64,000 nucleotides of DNA from Massariosphaeria phaeospora (lineage: Eukaryota > Ascomycota > Dothideomycetes > Pleosporales), in NCBI GenBank assembly GCA_011032825.1, contig JAADJZ010000003.1:1922001-1986000 (forward strand), written 5' to 3'. The notes under the pieces are model-generated. The model searched no databases and had not been told where the DNA came from. It worked only from the letters and a program-made list of their open reading frames with translations. Positions 47,150-56,998 of the stretch are shown piece after piece. Position 1 is the stretch's first letter; every line of letters starts with the position of its first letter. Position numbers and translations under genes: made by a program.

Positions 47150-47683
47150 ATGGCCGCCATCACCCGCGCCAAAACGGGCAACAGCAAGCCGCGCCTCGTG
47201 CAGCAAGTCGAGGCCGCCATCACGCCGGGCAAGACAGCCAAAGCAAACACCAGCAAGCCGCGCGCGAAGACGGTCGCCAGCGGCCGCGTCGACAAGAAGA
47301 AGACCACCACTACCGCGACTGCGGCGCCCAAGACGACGACCAAGACCAAGGCGGCCGCCGCGCCCGCGCCAAAGAAGAAGACGCCGGCGAAGCGCGTCGT
47401 GGACAAGGTCGAGGGCGCCGTCGAGAAGGCCGTGGGCGAGGTCGGGGGCAAGCCTGGTAAAAAGGTGAGTTTTGTGACGTGTTTGTTTTCTTGTTCTTCT
47501 TCTTCGTGGGTCTTATGTGCGCGCGGCATTTTTGTATTTTTGGGTGGGCGCGTCTCTGTGTGGGTGGGTGGGGGGAATGTATTCTATACCATGAGCCGAG
47601 CTAACGCGTTATGCAACTTCTAGGCCGCTGGCACTACGAAGGTGAGGGCGAGGACTACTCGAGGCAGGCGGAGTCTCGCATAG
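47150..47683 (+). CDS. Lysine/alanine-rich basic protein, histone H1-tail-like
   Basis: Exons: join(47150..47464,47624..47683), 124 residues. The product is almost wholly Lys, Ala, Thr, Arg and Pro (GNSKPRLVQQVEAAITPGK, TKTKAAAAPAPKKKTPAKR, VVDKVEGAVEKAVGEVGGK) and ends in KVRARTTRGRRSLA. This composition resembles linker-histone tails or small chromatin-compacting proteins. No winged-helix globular H1 domain is present, so it is not a canonical H1. The segment VDKVEGAVEKAVGEV is an amphipathic helix. The 159-nt intron has GTGAGT, a GCTAAC branch and CTTCTAG. The C/A-rich leader suggests strong expression. Nuclear function is an inference. Confidence 0.72.
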
Positions 47684-48554
47684 ACGCGCCGTCTACCAGC
47701 CACGTCTGAGTCCGTCTGTTCAAGGCGTCGCGGACGCGTGTCGAGGGGCTCTCTATCCGGCACCCCAACCACGACAATAACAATAAACAACGACGACGAC
47801 GACGACGTGAGCCGCGTCTCACGCGGCCCTCCCTTTTTGTTCCAGCCTCTCTATTTCATATCGTTTCCTTCCCTCTTTCCTTCTCTCTCTCTCTCTCTCT
47901 CTCTGTTTCTCTCTCTCTTTCCCCCTCTCTCCGTACTGTCACGACGGGCGGGGCTCCCCACGATTCTGATTCTACGCTGGGTATACGCAATGCAGGGTAC
48001 GGTTCAATGGCAGGGCTGGGGCTGTCGGGTGTTGGTTCACGAGGGAACGGGACAGGGTATCTGAGTAGTTGGAATCTGATTGTACGATACCCCGGGCCTG
48101 CTTTACATGTTTTTGCTTTTGGTTTTATGTTTTCTGTCTTCCCAGTTACTTGTGTTGTTTGTAGGGTTAGTGCATCCATGCATCTATCTGACTGAAGCAA
48201 TCGCTCTTGTCTTTGATAACAACGTGAGGTAATGGCTGACAATACCGGAATTTAGCTATGTGGGAGGGCAGGTTGATGGTATAGTGGTATTGAATGGAGA
48301 TAGAAGTACACCATAGCCAACCAGACTCCTTAGTTTGCCCAGACCTGGTATACCCATATCATGCATGGTATCATATAACATACCTGATGAAAGATCCAGA
48401 AGGTCATACCCCATCCCAGACTCTATGCAACGACTCTATGCTTCTTGTAGATAGATGCGTGCTCCAGCACCAGACTCTAGTCTATACGCCAAAATCATGA
48501 GAAGAAACCCCAATCTCTTGCAAAACAATGTCAACCGTCACTCGTATAATCACA
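47684..48554. other. Intergenic with CT tract
   Basis: 871 bp between a + strand and a - strand gene, so it holds two 3' flanks. It contains a (GAC)n run near 47790-47806, a (CT)n tract at 47882-47904 and TC-rich sequence to 47935. No gene is supported. Confidence 0.5.
47882..47904. repeat. (CT)n dinucleotide microsatellite
   Basis: About eleven CT units, followed by further imperfect CT-rich sequence. Confidence 0.85.
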
Positions 48555-50360
48555 TCATGAGAGCCGTCTATTCATGTGTGCTTCACCCGCTATGACGCTT
48601 CCGCTGCCAACACTTCCCCCCAAGTCCCAGTAGTTACGATTACTAGCGTTGCTCCGCTTGCTCTTTTTCGTACTCTGGCTCACGCATGATGAGCTGCTCC
48701 TCAGGGCCTGACTTCTCGAAGGTGGTTGGTGAGCGTGATAGGAGGTGCGATATCCGGCGTCTCTCCTTCGATTCTCTTGAGCATTGGAGGTTGCCACGCG
48801 GTCCGAATTACGGTTGACTAGGGGATGATGTTGCCTGATAAGTGCGGCGCGCCGAGCTGATGAGGCCTCGCGATCTATCTCGGTGGTTGACTCCAGAATA
48901 TTGAAACTGCTTCGTCTTCGAGACACACTTGATCGTGACGAAAATCGTTTCACTAGGAAGTTGAAGACCATTTTCACGTCCAGCTCCCGCTCCCAGTATT
49001 CTCGTTCGTGCACTAGTTCCTCGGCTGTATTCACAACAGGGGCGGGCGGGGTGCGAAAGGAATCCAGAGGGTCCACGTTATGTTCTTCAATCCCCCATAG
49101 AGATGATTCGCTGTATGGAATGGATGCCTGCTGAGTTGGAAAGGTGGGCGCGAACTGAGCAGAGTTAGGCAATAGGGCAGAGGGCTGGAAACCAGTCGGC
49201 GAGGAAGTGACGTTGCCAGTATCCAATGCTGATGTAGCTGTATTTGATGTCAGACCCACGTATTCAGGAGCTTCGCGAGCCTGCAAGTAGGTAGAGAAAG
49301 CCCCTGGGTGCTCAGAGAGCTGATGAACCAAAGTGCCAAGCTCCCTGGCTACTCTTTGCAACAGTCTGTGCTCCCAAGGCTGTGCCGAAAATGAGACATC
49401 GAGAGTTTGAAGTAATGGTGGATGTAAGGTTGACCTAGTTGGTGTCTGCTGTGGTGGACTCAACGCGTCGACTGGCAACGCCTCGCCAAAGATGACAGAC
49501 AGCGTGTCTTCATCTATGCCCATCAGATCACGAATAACTCGCCTCGTGAGTCTCTGCCAGAGCGAAAGGTTCTCCGCGCTGTCATCGGACGAGTCGCTTT
49601 GCTCCCCAGCGACTGGCTTCACGACTTGCGTAGTTGTGCTTTGCGCATCGCTCTGCGCACTTTCCGTTCGACTGCGCGCAGCGCTCGCCACACTCATCCG
49701 CCGCTGGCGACGCGTCTCTCTCTCGATTTCTTCTAATAGGGCTTTGCTCTGGTCCATGCGCCACTTCTCGATCCTCAGCCGCCGGTCTTGCACCTGGTCT
49801 ATCTCCTCAGCCTCTTCCAAGGCATCCAAGCGCCGTTGCACGCTAGACCGCCGCCGAGCGAGCCGTCTTCGCGGTGCCTGGCGTTCAAACTGCCACATGT
49901 GATCTTGCGCCGCTGCGCCCGGTTGGAAGGTGCCCAAACCATCATGTGTGGGCAAGACAGTGTCACCACTCGGTTGTAGGCGCTCAGGCGGGGCACCATA
50001 GTCGGACGGCTCATGGAAGGCGTGGAGGCCATCGTCCAGGCTGTCCAGCTCTTCGCCGTCCTCTGTGCCCTGGCACGTTGCGTCGTCAGCCTCGGGCGCG
50101 GACCGAGCCGCCGTGTCCAGGGAGCCAAAGTCACTGAGGCGCGACAGGCCAGCCGTGTGTGGAGTGCGTCCAGTCGAGGTGGACTGGGTGCGAGCGGCAG
50201 CAGAGGCCGCGGCGGGAGAGAACAGGACCCATTCTTCCGAGTGCTCCAAGGGCCGCTTCCGCGGGGCAGAGGCGAGGGGCCCGACGTCGACGAGAGGTTC
50301 AGGAGCGTGAAAGGAGCGCTGCCTCGGGGGCTGCGGCCGGTGGTGCTGGCGGAAGGCCAT
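48555..50360 (-). CDS. Unknown intronless fungal protein, 601 aa
   Basis: Single open frame of 601 codons with an ATG at 50360. I do not recognise a named family. The N-terminal 150 residues are low-complexity (Pro, Ser, Ala, acidic). Residues about 165-230 are strongly basic and heptad-like (RRRSSVQRRLDALEEAEEID, KALLEEIERETRRQRR), suggesting a coiled coil or a nucleic acid-binding helix. Two compact blocks look structured and probably conserved: SLWQRLTRRVIRDLMGIDED with TLSVIFGEALPVD (about 262-300), and EHRLLQRVARELGTLVHQLS (about 325-345), followed later by EREYWERELDVKMVFNFLVK. The C-terminal 120 residues are Ser/Arg-rich. No signal peptide or membrane span is present. The composition fits a nuclear or cytoskeletal regulatory protein; this is a guess. 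Confidence 0.7.
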   Translation of the reverse strand: MAFRQHHRPQPPRQRSFHAPEPLVDVGPLASAPRKRPLEHSEEWVLFSPAAASAAARTQSTSTGRTPHTAGLSRLSDFGSLDTAARSAPEADDATCQGTEDGEELDSLDDGLHAFHEPSDYGAPPERLQPSGDTVLPTHDGLGTFQPGAAAQDHMWQFERQAPRRRLARRRSSVQRRLDALEEAEEIDQVQDRRLRIEKWRMDQSKALLEEIERETRRQRRMSVASAARSRTESAQSDAQSTTTQVVKPVAGEQSDSSDDSAENLSLWQRLTRRVIRDLMGIDEDTLSVIFGEALPVDALSPPQQTPTRSTLHPPLLQTLDVSFSAQPWEHRLLQRVARELGTLVHQLSEHPGAFSTYLQAREAPEYVGLTSNTATSALDTGNVTSSPTGFQPSALLPNSAQFAPTFPTQQASIPYSESSLWGIEEHNVDPLDSFRTPPAPVVNTAEELVHEREYWERELDVKMVFNFLVKRFSSRSSVSRRRSSFNILESTTEIDREASSARRAALIRQHHPLVNRNSDRVATSNAQENRRRDAGYRTSYHAHQPPSRSQALRSSSSCVSQSTKKSKRSNASNRNYWDLGGSVGSGSVIAGEAHMNRRLS

Positions 50361-51177
50361 CGCTGGAGGAGCTCAGCGGCGGGGCGGGGAGGTCGGCGTC
50401 GAGGTGCGCGGCAGCATCGACAGACGATAGCTCTAGGTCGAGCAGGATCGAGGCGCGAGGGGACACGCCAGGAAGCCGCGGATAGGGAAATGGAAAGTGG
50501 AAACAGACGTCAGTGCCGGGTAGAGCAGCGCGGGTCACGGGAGACGCTTCATGCTGCGTCGTGGGGGCGGTCTGGTGATGGACGGGTCGGCGAGCTCAGA
50601 TAGCTGCATCTATCTATCGGTTCCCATCCATGGCCATGTCAGACCGCCGGCCTCACCTGGGCCTCGGCGCTAGCCCGCATGTGGTCGCGTCTCTCACCAG
50701 GCGAGGCCTACCGCCGCGCCCGCTGCTAGACATCTCCGTCATTCAGTCACCAGTGGCACGGTGCCGACTATTCCTCCAACCCCTTCATCATCGACGCAGA
50801 TGGCAGCTCGCCGTCGCTGGATGCAGCATGAGACGCCCCAGCTTCTCACTGCCTGCAGCTGGCTCATACGTGGCATCCCGTCAGCCCCTCTTCAGCGCCT
50901 TGTCGACTATCTACTGGCAACTGGCAACTGGCAACTGGCAACTGGCAACTGGCAACTGGCAACTGGCAACTGGCAACTGGCAGCTGGCAACTGGCGCCCC
51001 GTTTCCAGGCTGCCCGTAACGCCGCATCCCGGCCTTGTCTAGATTGCGCAGACCGACTTTCAGAGTTAGATGCGCTAAAATCCATGCATCAAACGCGTGC
51101 ACGTGTATCCCAAGGCACCTGCACCTGCATCACCGACAAACATCGCTAATAGAATATGCTGCTTTCGGGTATCGTGT
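50361..51177. other. Intergenic with heptamer minisatellite
   Basis: 817 bp containing the promoter of the unknown 601-aa gene and the 3' flank of the Vps62-family gene. The main content is the 7-bp minisatellite at 50914-50994. Frames crossing it consist of Leu-Pro-Val-Ala-Ser or Thr-Gly-Asn-Trp repeats and are not genes. Confidence 0.6.
50914..50994. repeat. 7-bp minisatellite, unit CTGGCAA (about 11.5 copies)
   Basis: About 81 nt with perfect 7-bp periodicity apart from one A-to-G change (CTGGCAG, near 50977-50983). Near-perfect copies imply recent expansion, so length is likely to vary between strains. Confidence 0.92.
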
Positions 51178-52786
51178 CTATGGTACAAATTCCGCTTCCG
51201 GTCCACTAAAGCGGTGCACATCTTCATCGCTCATCTCCTCGCCTTCTCCTACTGCGGGAAAGCGCTTCATTGAGCCGACTCCTCTCGTGCTCGTCCGCCT
51301 TTTCAGCACACACTCGCCGTCCCCCTGGCAAATCTGATGTCTACCGAGGTTTTTGAATCGAGGGCCAAGAGGCCCGTTGACATAGTGGTACTGGCCTAGG
51401 AATCGGTACTGCCGAGCATCGCTCAGTGGGTAGAACTTGTCACCCCAGTGGCCCCCATAGTAGAACCATCCTATGGGGGCTTGAGGCGTGATATTAGAAC
51501 CAAGGAGCCTATCCTGGCGGTGGTCATAGGTGAAAGAATACATGTTCTGGAGCGGGTCCCAGAGCGGCCCGCGATCCGTGACGTCGTGGAGAATACCTCC
51601 AGGTAGAACATAGGGGTGCAATCCGGCTGTAGCATACATGGCATGCGTCCCAGTGGCCGAGTATCCGATGGGCTAGCCAAAGTCAGCGTCATATATATGT
51701 TACTGGGCCTGCTGTGCTCACCCTCTTGCCGACTTTCTCAACCGCCTCCCAGGTATATGCTTCTCCAGCGCTGTGCTCACTGTAGAACACGGCTTTGGGT
51801 ACGCCATCCACAAAACGAATGACTGTATGTTCCCAGTCACCTACGTGGTTGCCGAAACGCACATTGAACACAGCATTGCCCTGGTTGTAGCTGTAGAAGA
51901 AGAACCAGAACGCATCAACGACGCCGTGGTCTTTAGGGACCAAAACGAGCGGTACAGGCGCATCGCTTTTTCCCCCGACCACCTTCTTGCCAAATATATT
52001 CAGTCGGCGGCGGGTCCTTTTAGAATGCGAATCGTCGTCTGTGACAAGACGCTTTTCACCCTCGGGTGTCATAGCTAGGACACGGTCTTTCTCTTTTCTG
52101 TCTTCTGTGAAGTGGCCGTGTTTTCGGTCATCCTCATCATCGCCCGGGTCCGTGTCTAGATCGTGCGGGACGTCGGGAATGTTAACCTCTCCACCTAACC
52201 AATCAGGACGGTCTTCGACATTATCGTCGCTTTGGAGGTACACGAAACGGCCCCATTTATTCAAGTCGTTCAGGTGGCTCAGATTGGGGTGATCATCAGT
52301 GGCTTGTAGAGGAGTGTAGTTGAGGTGTGGAGTAGTATGTATCAAATGCTCTGCGATATCCCCTGGCCAGAACTGCTCGCCCGAATAGAGATGGATGAGC
52401 GGTGCATGGTCTAGGACGTATTGCGGGATTTCACGTTCCTGTTGCTCCTCTTCTGACCAGTCTTCAGGACGGACCCGGGCGCTTTTCCAAAATGCACTGA
52501 GGTCCACCTCTTCCTCTTGGTTCCCATTCAGTACCGCCTGCTGCTCCCTGTGCCTGCCATTGGTTGACCAACCCGACGTGTTCACATGAGTCAGACCGCA
52601 GATGCCGAACCAACTGCAGACCTTCCTGTCTACCCAGGAATGCGATGAAGCCAGCCAGGGCCCCTCTTCGGACTGCTCCGACCACGGTGTAAGCTTCGAA
52701 AACAGCGCCAGTTGGTATATTTGAGAGAATGCGAAGAGGCTGAAGAAGGTCCCGGCAGCTGCGATGGCGGATTTGCGGCCGTTCAT
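51178..52786 (-). CDS. Vps62 family protein
   Basis: Member of the Vps62 family (vacuolar protein sorting-associated 62). Yeast Vps62 is implicated in vacuolar protein sorting and in cytosol-to-vacuole traffic; its biochemistry is unknown. Exons: complement(join(51178..51672,51722..52786)), 519 residues. An N-terminal hydrophobic segment (about residues 6-28, SAIAAAGTFFSLFAFSQIYQ) could be a signal anchor. The family core is clear: YVLDHAPLIHLYSGEQFWPG, FWFFFYSYNQGNAVF, RFGNHVGDWEHTVIRF, AVFYSEHSAGEAY, GTHAMYATAG, LHDVTDRGPLWDP, GWFYYGGHWGD and a Cys-rich tail end. The His-Asp-His residues of GNHVGDWEH suggest a metal-binding or hydrolase-like site, which is inference. The middle has an acidic insert and a basic KRTRRRLN run. 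The start is the first ATG of the open frame. Confidence 0.88.
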
Positions 52787-53723
52787 CTGTGTTGCAGGAT
52801 CGCTCGACGGCCGGCCGACGGGAGCGAGAGACGCGGGAGGATGCCCGGACGGCGGTGCACGGGAATGGGGCTCGATAGGGATGTCGATGGTGGGCACGAG
52901 GTGCTGCGGGGAGGCGGTGGGCGTGTCGTCAAGCCCTCGGGCACGCCCGGGAGCGGGCACCACGACCGGCGGGTAGAAGGGCACGCGGGCGGGCGAGGAC
53001 AGCGCGGGCAGAAGCTGGCGGAGGGGCACCTGGCCACCGCCGTCCTGCAGGCAGGGCACAGCAGGCACTGCAACGGTGAGCCAGCGGCCGCGGCAACGAC
53101 GAGAGGGCGGCCATCAGCTTCACCTCACGATGAGCGATGCTTGCTGCATGCGCCGGAGGTGTGCGGAGTGCGGAGGGCGGAGGGCTACTTACTGGCAAGA
53201 TGGCGGACCAGCACCCAGCAGATGGTGCTTCAACGGATAACAAGAACGGGGTCGTCGGGCACAGCTGCGTGCGGCGCGACACAAGGCGGCAAGTGGTCTC
53301 TGGCCCTTCTCAGGTCGGAGAGGAGCTGGAGTGGGTGAAAGCAAATGGCTGGGCGCGCGTCTGCAAGGCGATGCGGCTGAGACAACTGCGACGTCGGGCA
53401 TCGCACTGCAGACGCGCTTGGCATCGCTCCTCCAACCTCACCCTCGGTCCCTCACCACTCCGCGAGGGCACGTTCCATGCCTACACATGCAAACAGCACC
53501 ATGGCGAGCCCCGAGCAAGACGCGTGGCGTGAGTGAAATGGACCGGGGCAGAGGCAGTGCCAGTGGCCGTTCAGTGGGACAGCCATGCCAAGACCTTGTC
53601 CAGGCCGTGACCCACAAACTGCCTACCACCGGGGGTAGCTAACTCCACGCGCTTCATCCCCATCGTCACACATACAAATACGCCCCGGTCCCTCGTACAC
53701 GAGGCTGGCCGTTCGCGCGCACC
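52787..53723. promoter_or_regulatory. Divergent promoter, Vps62-like and TFIIIC genes
   Basis: 937 bp of GC-rich DNA between two divergent genes. It contains a 32-bp near-copy of the TFIIIC start-codon region at 53496-53527. Frames on both strands here are compositional shadows. Confidence 0.5.
53496..53527 (+). repeat. Direct repeat copy 1 of the TFIIIC start region
   Basis: 32 nt beginning GCACCATGGCGAGCC and ending CAAGACGCGTGG, identical except for one base to 53719-53750, which carries the real start codon. The upstream copy reads MASPEQDAW followed by CGTGAGTGA, so it hits a stop two codons later unless its GTGAGT acts as a splice donor. Confidence 0.85.
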
Positions 53724-53750
53724 ATGGCGAACCCCGAGCAAGACGCGTGG
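53719..53750 (+). repeat. Direct repeat copy 2 (overlaps TFIIIC gene start)
   Basis: Second copy of the 32-nt repeat, containing the ATG of the TFIIIC triple-barrel gene (MANPEQDAW). One base differs between copies (AGC versus AAC codon). Confidence 0.85.
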
Positions 53751-54494
53751 GAGTACGAGTACGACGAGCACAACACCGAGGACCTGTACATCCCGCTGGA
53801 CCTCTCCAACGTCCCCGAAGCCCAAGCACCGGCCGCCGCAGTGCAAATCGGCGGCAGTGCGCCCGTTCGACTGCTCGCCAGACTCCGCGCCGCGAACAGA
53901 GGCAGGAAGAGCGCCGACGACGGCCTCGGACAGCCCGACCAGCCCGAACCAGCTACCGCCGGCGAGATCCAGATATGCGGCCTCCATACTCGGAATCCTC
54001 TCGTCATGTACAAGGGCCAGCTGCTCAGCTGCAAATGGGCAGCATCGCTGGGCACCGACTTGCTGTTCGCCAAACCAAACCAGGATCCACAAAGTTCGAA
54101 TCAGCCTCTCCGCGCCCTACCGTCCGTCGACCTGCTTGCAACTAGCTCTACCAAACTCATGGCCAAGGCTGCAAAGCTTCGGCCGCGTGAGGACCTCTTC
54201 AGTAATGAGCGCGAGAACGAACCCTCGACTACCGCGTCCGCAACAAAGACTCGGAAAGCTGGGACTCGGAAAGCGCAGCGGACAATCGGTGCGCCCAGCC
54301 CGCCACGTACCGACTTTCTCATCAGGTTGAACCAAGCCAAGCTGAAGAGACGCGAAAAGTCTCAACTGGTGGTATCACAGACGGCCAATGGTCCCCGCCT
54401 AACAGCTAGAAAGACTCCCGCGCTGAGCTCTACCCGCAAGCGGGCACCAGCCCAAACTTCAGAGGACACGGTGATGGGTGGCACTGATCAGTGA
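53724..54494 (+). CDS. TFIIIC subunit with triple-barrel domain (Tfc7/GTF3C6-like)
   Basis: RNA polymerase III initiation factor TFIIIC tau-A type subunit; in yeast and human the family member pairs with the tau95-type subunit through a triple beta-barrel. Single exon, 256 residues. The domain is split by an insert. The first strand set is EDLYIPLDLSNVPE at about residues 18-32 followed by AAAVQIGG. The second is EIQICGLHTRNPLVMYKGQL with LLSCKWAASLGTDLLF at about residues 82-117. The rest is basic and probably disordered (TRKAGTRKAQRTIG, KLKRREKSQLV). The start follows a Kozak-like CACCATGG. A near-duplicate of the start region lies 223 bp upstream. The family call rests on the paired domain motifs. 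Confidence 0.82.
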   Translation: MANPEQDAWEYEYDEHNTEDLYIPLDLSNVPEAQAPAAAVQIGGSAPVRLLARLRAANRGRKSADDGLGQPDQPEPATAGEIQICGLHTRNPLVMYKGQLLSCKWAASLGTDLLFAKPNQDPQSSNQPLRALPSVDLLATSSTKLMAKAAKLRPREDLFSNERENEPSTTASATKTRKAGTRKAQRTIGAPSPPRTDFLIRLNQAKLKRREKSQLVVSQTANGPRLTARKTPALSSTRKRAPAQTSEDTVMGGTDQ

Positions 54495-54947
54495 ATCTAA
54501 GCAGCGGTGCTATCTCTGTGCTGCAAGGCCTACTCATTTTATCACCTCTATGCTATGGATATGGATATGGATATGGATCTGGTCTCGGCTTGCTGTCCGT
54601 CCAACCTGTGTCTCAGAAACAGGCGCGTTTGCTCCACATAGGTACTCGATTATATGCGCCTGCGCGTCTTGCTATGGAAAGCGACAATCGACGGCCCCCT
54701 CACCCTCAGTAGGTGCGCCTTCTTTACGCAGAATCGACCTTAGCACCTTCTCCACGTGGTTCTTCGAGACCTTGCTTGCAATGTACTTAGTTCGTTGTCC
54801 ACAGACTGTCCAGGCTCTGCTACATGCCGTCCTAGACACCTCTTATCGCACGACCCCTATGAACCTCTCACCCAAACCTATGACATTAATCCTCATAACA
54901 ACGACGCCTTGACAAACCGGCCGCCTGCACACCGTCCACCAGACCGG
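54495..54947. other. Intergenic with (TATGGA)n repeat
   Basis: 453 bp between the TFIIIC gene and the ATG at 54948. It contains four copies of TATGGA at 54554-54578. The frame of the downstream gene is open to about 54756 but without an ATG, so part of this could belong to an upstream exon. Confidence 0.5.
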
Positions 54948-56597
54948 ATGCAGACAGACGGAGTGAACGTCCACATCGTACCCGGGGAAACACTCGGTAC
55001 CCAATACCAATACCCGCACCTCCCTCTGCTCTCTGGCTACACAGGAGGCCCAATCTCTTCCAGGATGATCTGCGACGACCAATGCACTCCAGGTAGTGAC
55101 AGCGAGATCACGAAGACCCACAACACCATCATGGATGAAGTGGAAGATTGGCTTGAGCTCAATGAGCGCGACGACTATTGGGCATTGCGTGTACGGCCCT
55201 CGCGAAGGACTAATCCTTCTCGGCATCCACTGTGTTCGTTGGCAAATGCTCCTGTGGATGAATCGGCCGCTTTCGATGCTCTGGTTTACTCCCTCGCATT
55301 GCAGCTTTTAGCGTCCTGTTACACTATACTACAGCCATCCAGCGCGAACAGTGTTCCACTCTCTCAACAGACACGCAGCCCGAGGCGCGTTTCGGCTTTG
55401 AAACTACATTCACAGTATCGCCTGGCTCCAGCGGCGGGCTACCATGCCCGCGAATGCTCAGAGACCGCATCCTGGCCTGGATTATATACAGGCCCAGCCA
55501 TCGAGGACCAGTTGGCACAAAATGTGAGCCGCAAACGACTATCCGCTAAGCGTGCGAAAGAACGGGCATCTCGAATACCCAATCGTTGCCAGAGAGGGGT
55601 ACCGACGAGCGAATGGAGCGACGGAGCCGCACCTTATATCGACAGAGGTGGATCGTCACAATCTAGCAGCACGAGTCCCAGCTCCGATAAGGATCAAGCA
55701 CTGGTGCCAAAATTGATCTCACAAGCTTCAGCTCCCAACTCTTGGAGGCGGAAGCCGTACATATTCTTCTTGAACCATCTCCCAAGCAAAGCCCTCTCAC
55801 CGTTTCGTCACCACCACCGTCAACATCATCCGCAATACTCACGCATACCAGATTCGCGGAAGATCCGCAATGCAGGCCCTTATATCACAGCTCATGCTGT
55901 GCAGAAGGTATCTTCCGCATCTCGCCTTCGTCGCACTCAATCTCTACCACGGCAGAACTCCAGTTCGCCCCAGCTTAATGGATCAATCCCAAATGCTGGC
56001 CGTAACAGCTTGACCCCAACACTCGGGAGTACCCCATTATATCCTCTCGAGCTTCCCGAGATCCGTCGCTTTTCCGCAACTGTTTCTGAGCCCGCTCAAG
56101 AGCCAATACGGGTCTGCGGGAGGGGCGACCTGATCGTGGACAGAAAAGAGCCCGGTGAGCCAAGGGCGACACCTTATCACACGCTGTTCTCGCGCCGCGG
56201 CAAACATATTTACACACCTGATGCTGTGTCTCCCGGGTGCACTGTGGAGACTAAGATGCCCCGACGCGTAAGACAACCGAGCGATTACTTCGGATGGCAA
56301 AACTGCGTACCACGCGAAGAAGCAATCTCTAGTGAAGTCCAGTATGAGTATGAGGATGAGGAGGGTGGAGATGGCAATGAGTCACAGTGTTCAGACGAAT
56401 GGCCGTACAAGGAGGCGAAGCGGCATACCACTCTGGACCGGCCAGTGGCGATGAACCGCGGACAGGTCGAAAGACTCCGAAAGAAGACTCTCGATGTGAA
56501 CGCGGAACAGATGCTTCATCGAGCTCACGCCACCCAGCAGAAGCAGAGTCATCTTGAAGTCTCTGGTCAAAAGAAAAAGCCGGGTTGGTGGCTATGA
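54948..56597 (+). CDS. Unknown protein, 549 aa, disordered
   Basis: Long open frame with its first ATG at 54948 (MQTDGVNVHIV), 549 residues. I recognise no domain. Features: an acidic helical stretch IMDEVEDWLELNERDDYWAL at about residues 61-80; a hydrophobic segment FDALVYSLALQLLASCYTIL at about 106-125 that could be a buried helix or weak membrane span; then Ser/Arg/Pro-rich low-complexity sequence with His-rich FRHHHRQHHPQYS; and a basic C-terminus that ends KKKPGWWL. Arg- and Ser-rich composition suggests a phosphorylated regulatory or nuclear protein. It looks lineage-specific. Length and coding-like composition support a real gene, but there is no homology support. Confidence 0.55.
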   Translation: MQTDGVNVHIVPGETLGTQYQYPHLPLLSGYTGGPISSRMICDDQCTPGSDSEITKTHNTIMDEVEDWLELNERDDYWALRVRPSRRTNPSRHPLCSLANAPVDESAAFDALVYSLALQLLASCYTILQPSSANSVPLSQQTRSPRRVSALKLHSQYRLAPAAGYHARECSETASWPGLYTGPAIEDQLAQNVSRKRLSAKRAKERASRIPNRCQRGVPTSEWSDGAAPYIDRGGSSQSSSTSPSSDKDQALVPKLISQASAPNSWRRKPYIFFLNHLPSKALSPFRHHHRQHHPQYSRIPDSRKIRNAGPYITAHAVQKVSSASRLRRTQSLPRQNSSSPQLNGSIPNAGRNSLTPTLGSTPLYPLELPEIRRFSATVSEPAQEPIRVCGRGDLIVDRKEPGEPRATPYHTLFSRRGKHIYTPDAVSPGCTVETKMPRRVRQPSDYFGWQNCVPREEAISSEVQYEYEDEEGGDGNESQCSDEWPYKEAKRHTTLDRPVAMNRGQVERLRKKTLDVNAEQMLHRAHATQQKQSHLEVSGQKKKPGWWL

Positions 56598-56998
56598 TTC
56601 AAGGACAATGGTAGCTCGTCGACGAGAGGGCGTATCTAGACCTTATATTCAATTACGTTTGTTGTGTTGAACTTGGTTCCAAAAATCGCAGCTCGGCATG
56701 TGGGTGATGTTGAGGGGATCGTGGTACCATCCATTTCACCCCGAGGCCACACATGGCCCAGCACCAACGATTGGCCATAGTCGACATAAATGACCTGAGT
56801 TTGCAAGTCCACTGATTGCAAAGTTGTTAATCTATCCTTTATAACTCCGTTTGATCTGTTTTCCGATCGGGAGATCGTAAGTGATAATCGGGATATATAT
56901 ATCTGGGCCCACGATATGGAAGAATCCTCCATGAACATGTTTCAGACACCATGCAGGTGACCTGCACCAAGAAGAGAGACATGTCCTCTTCTAGCCCT
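56598..56998. other. Convergent 3' flanks
   Basis: 401 bp between the stop of the unknown + strand gene and the stop of MAD1 (minus). AT-richer than the flanks, with ATATATATAT near 56895. No gene supported. Confidence 0.55.
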
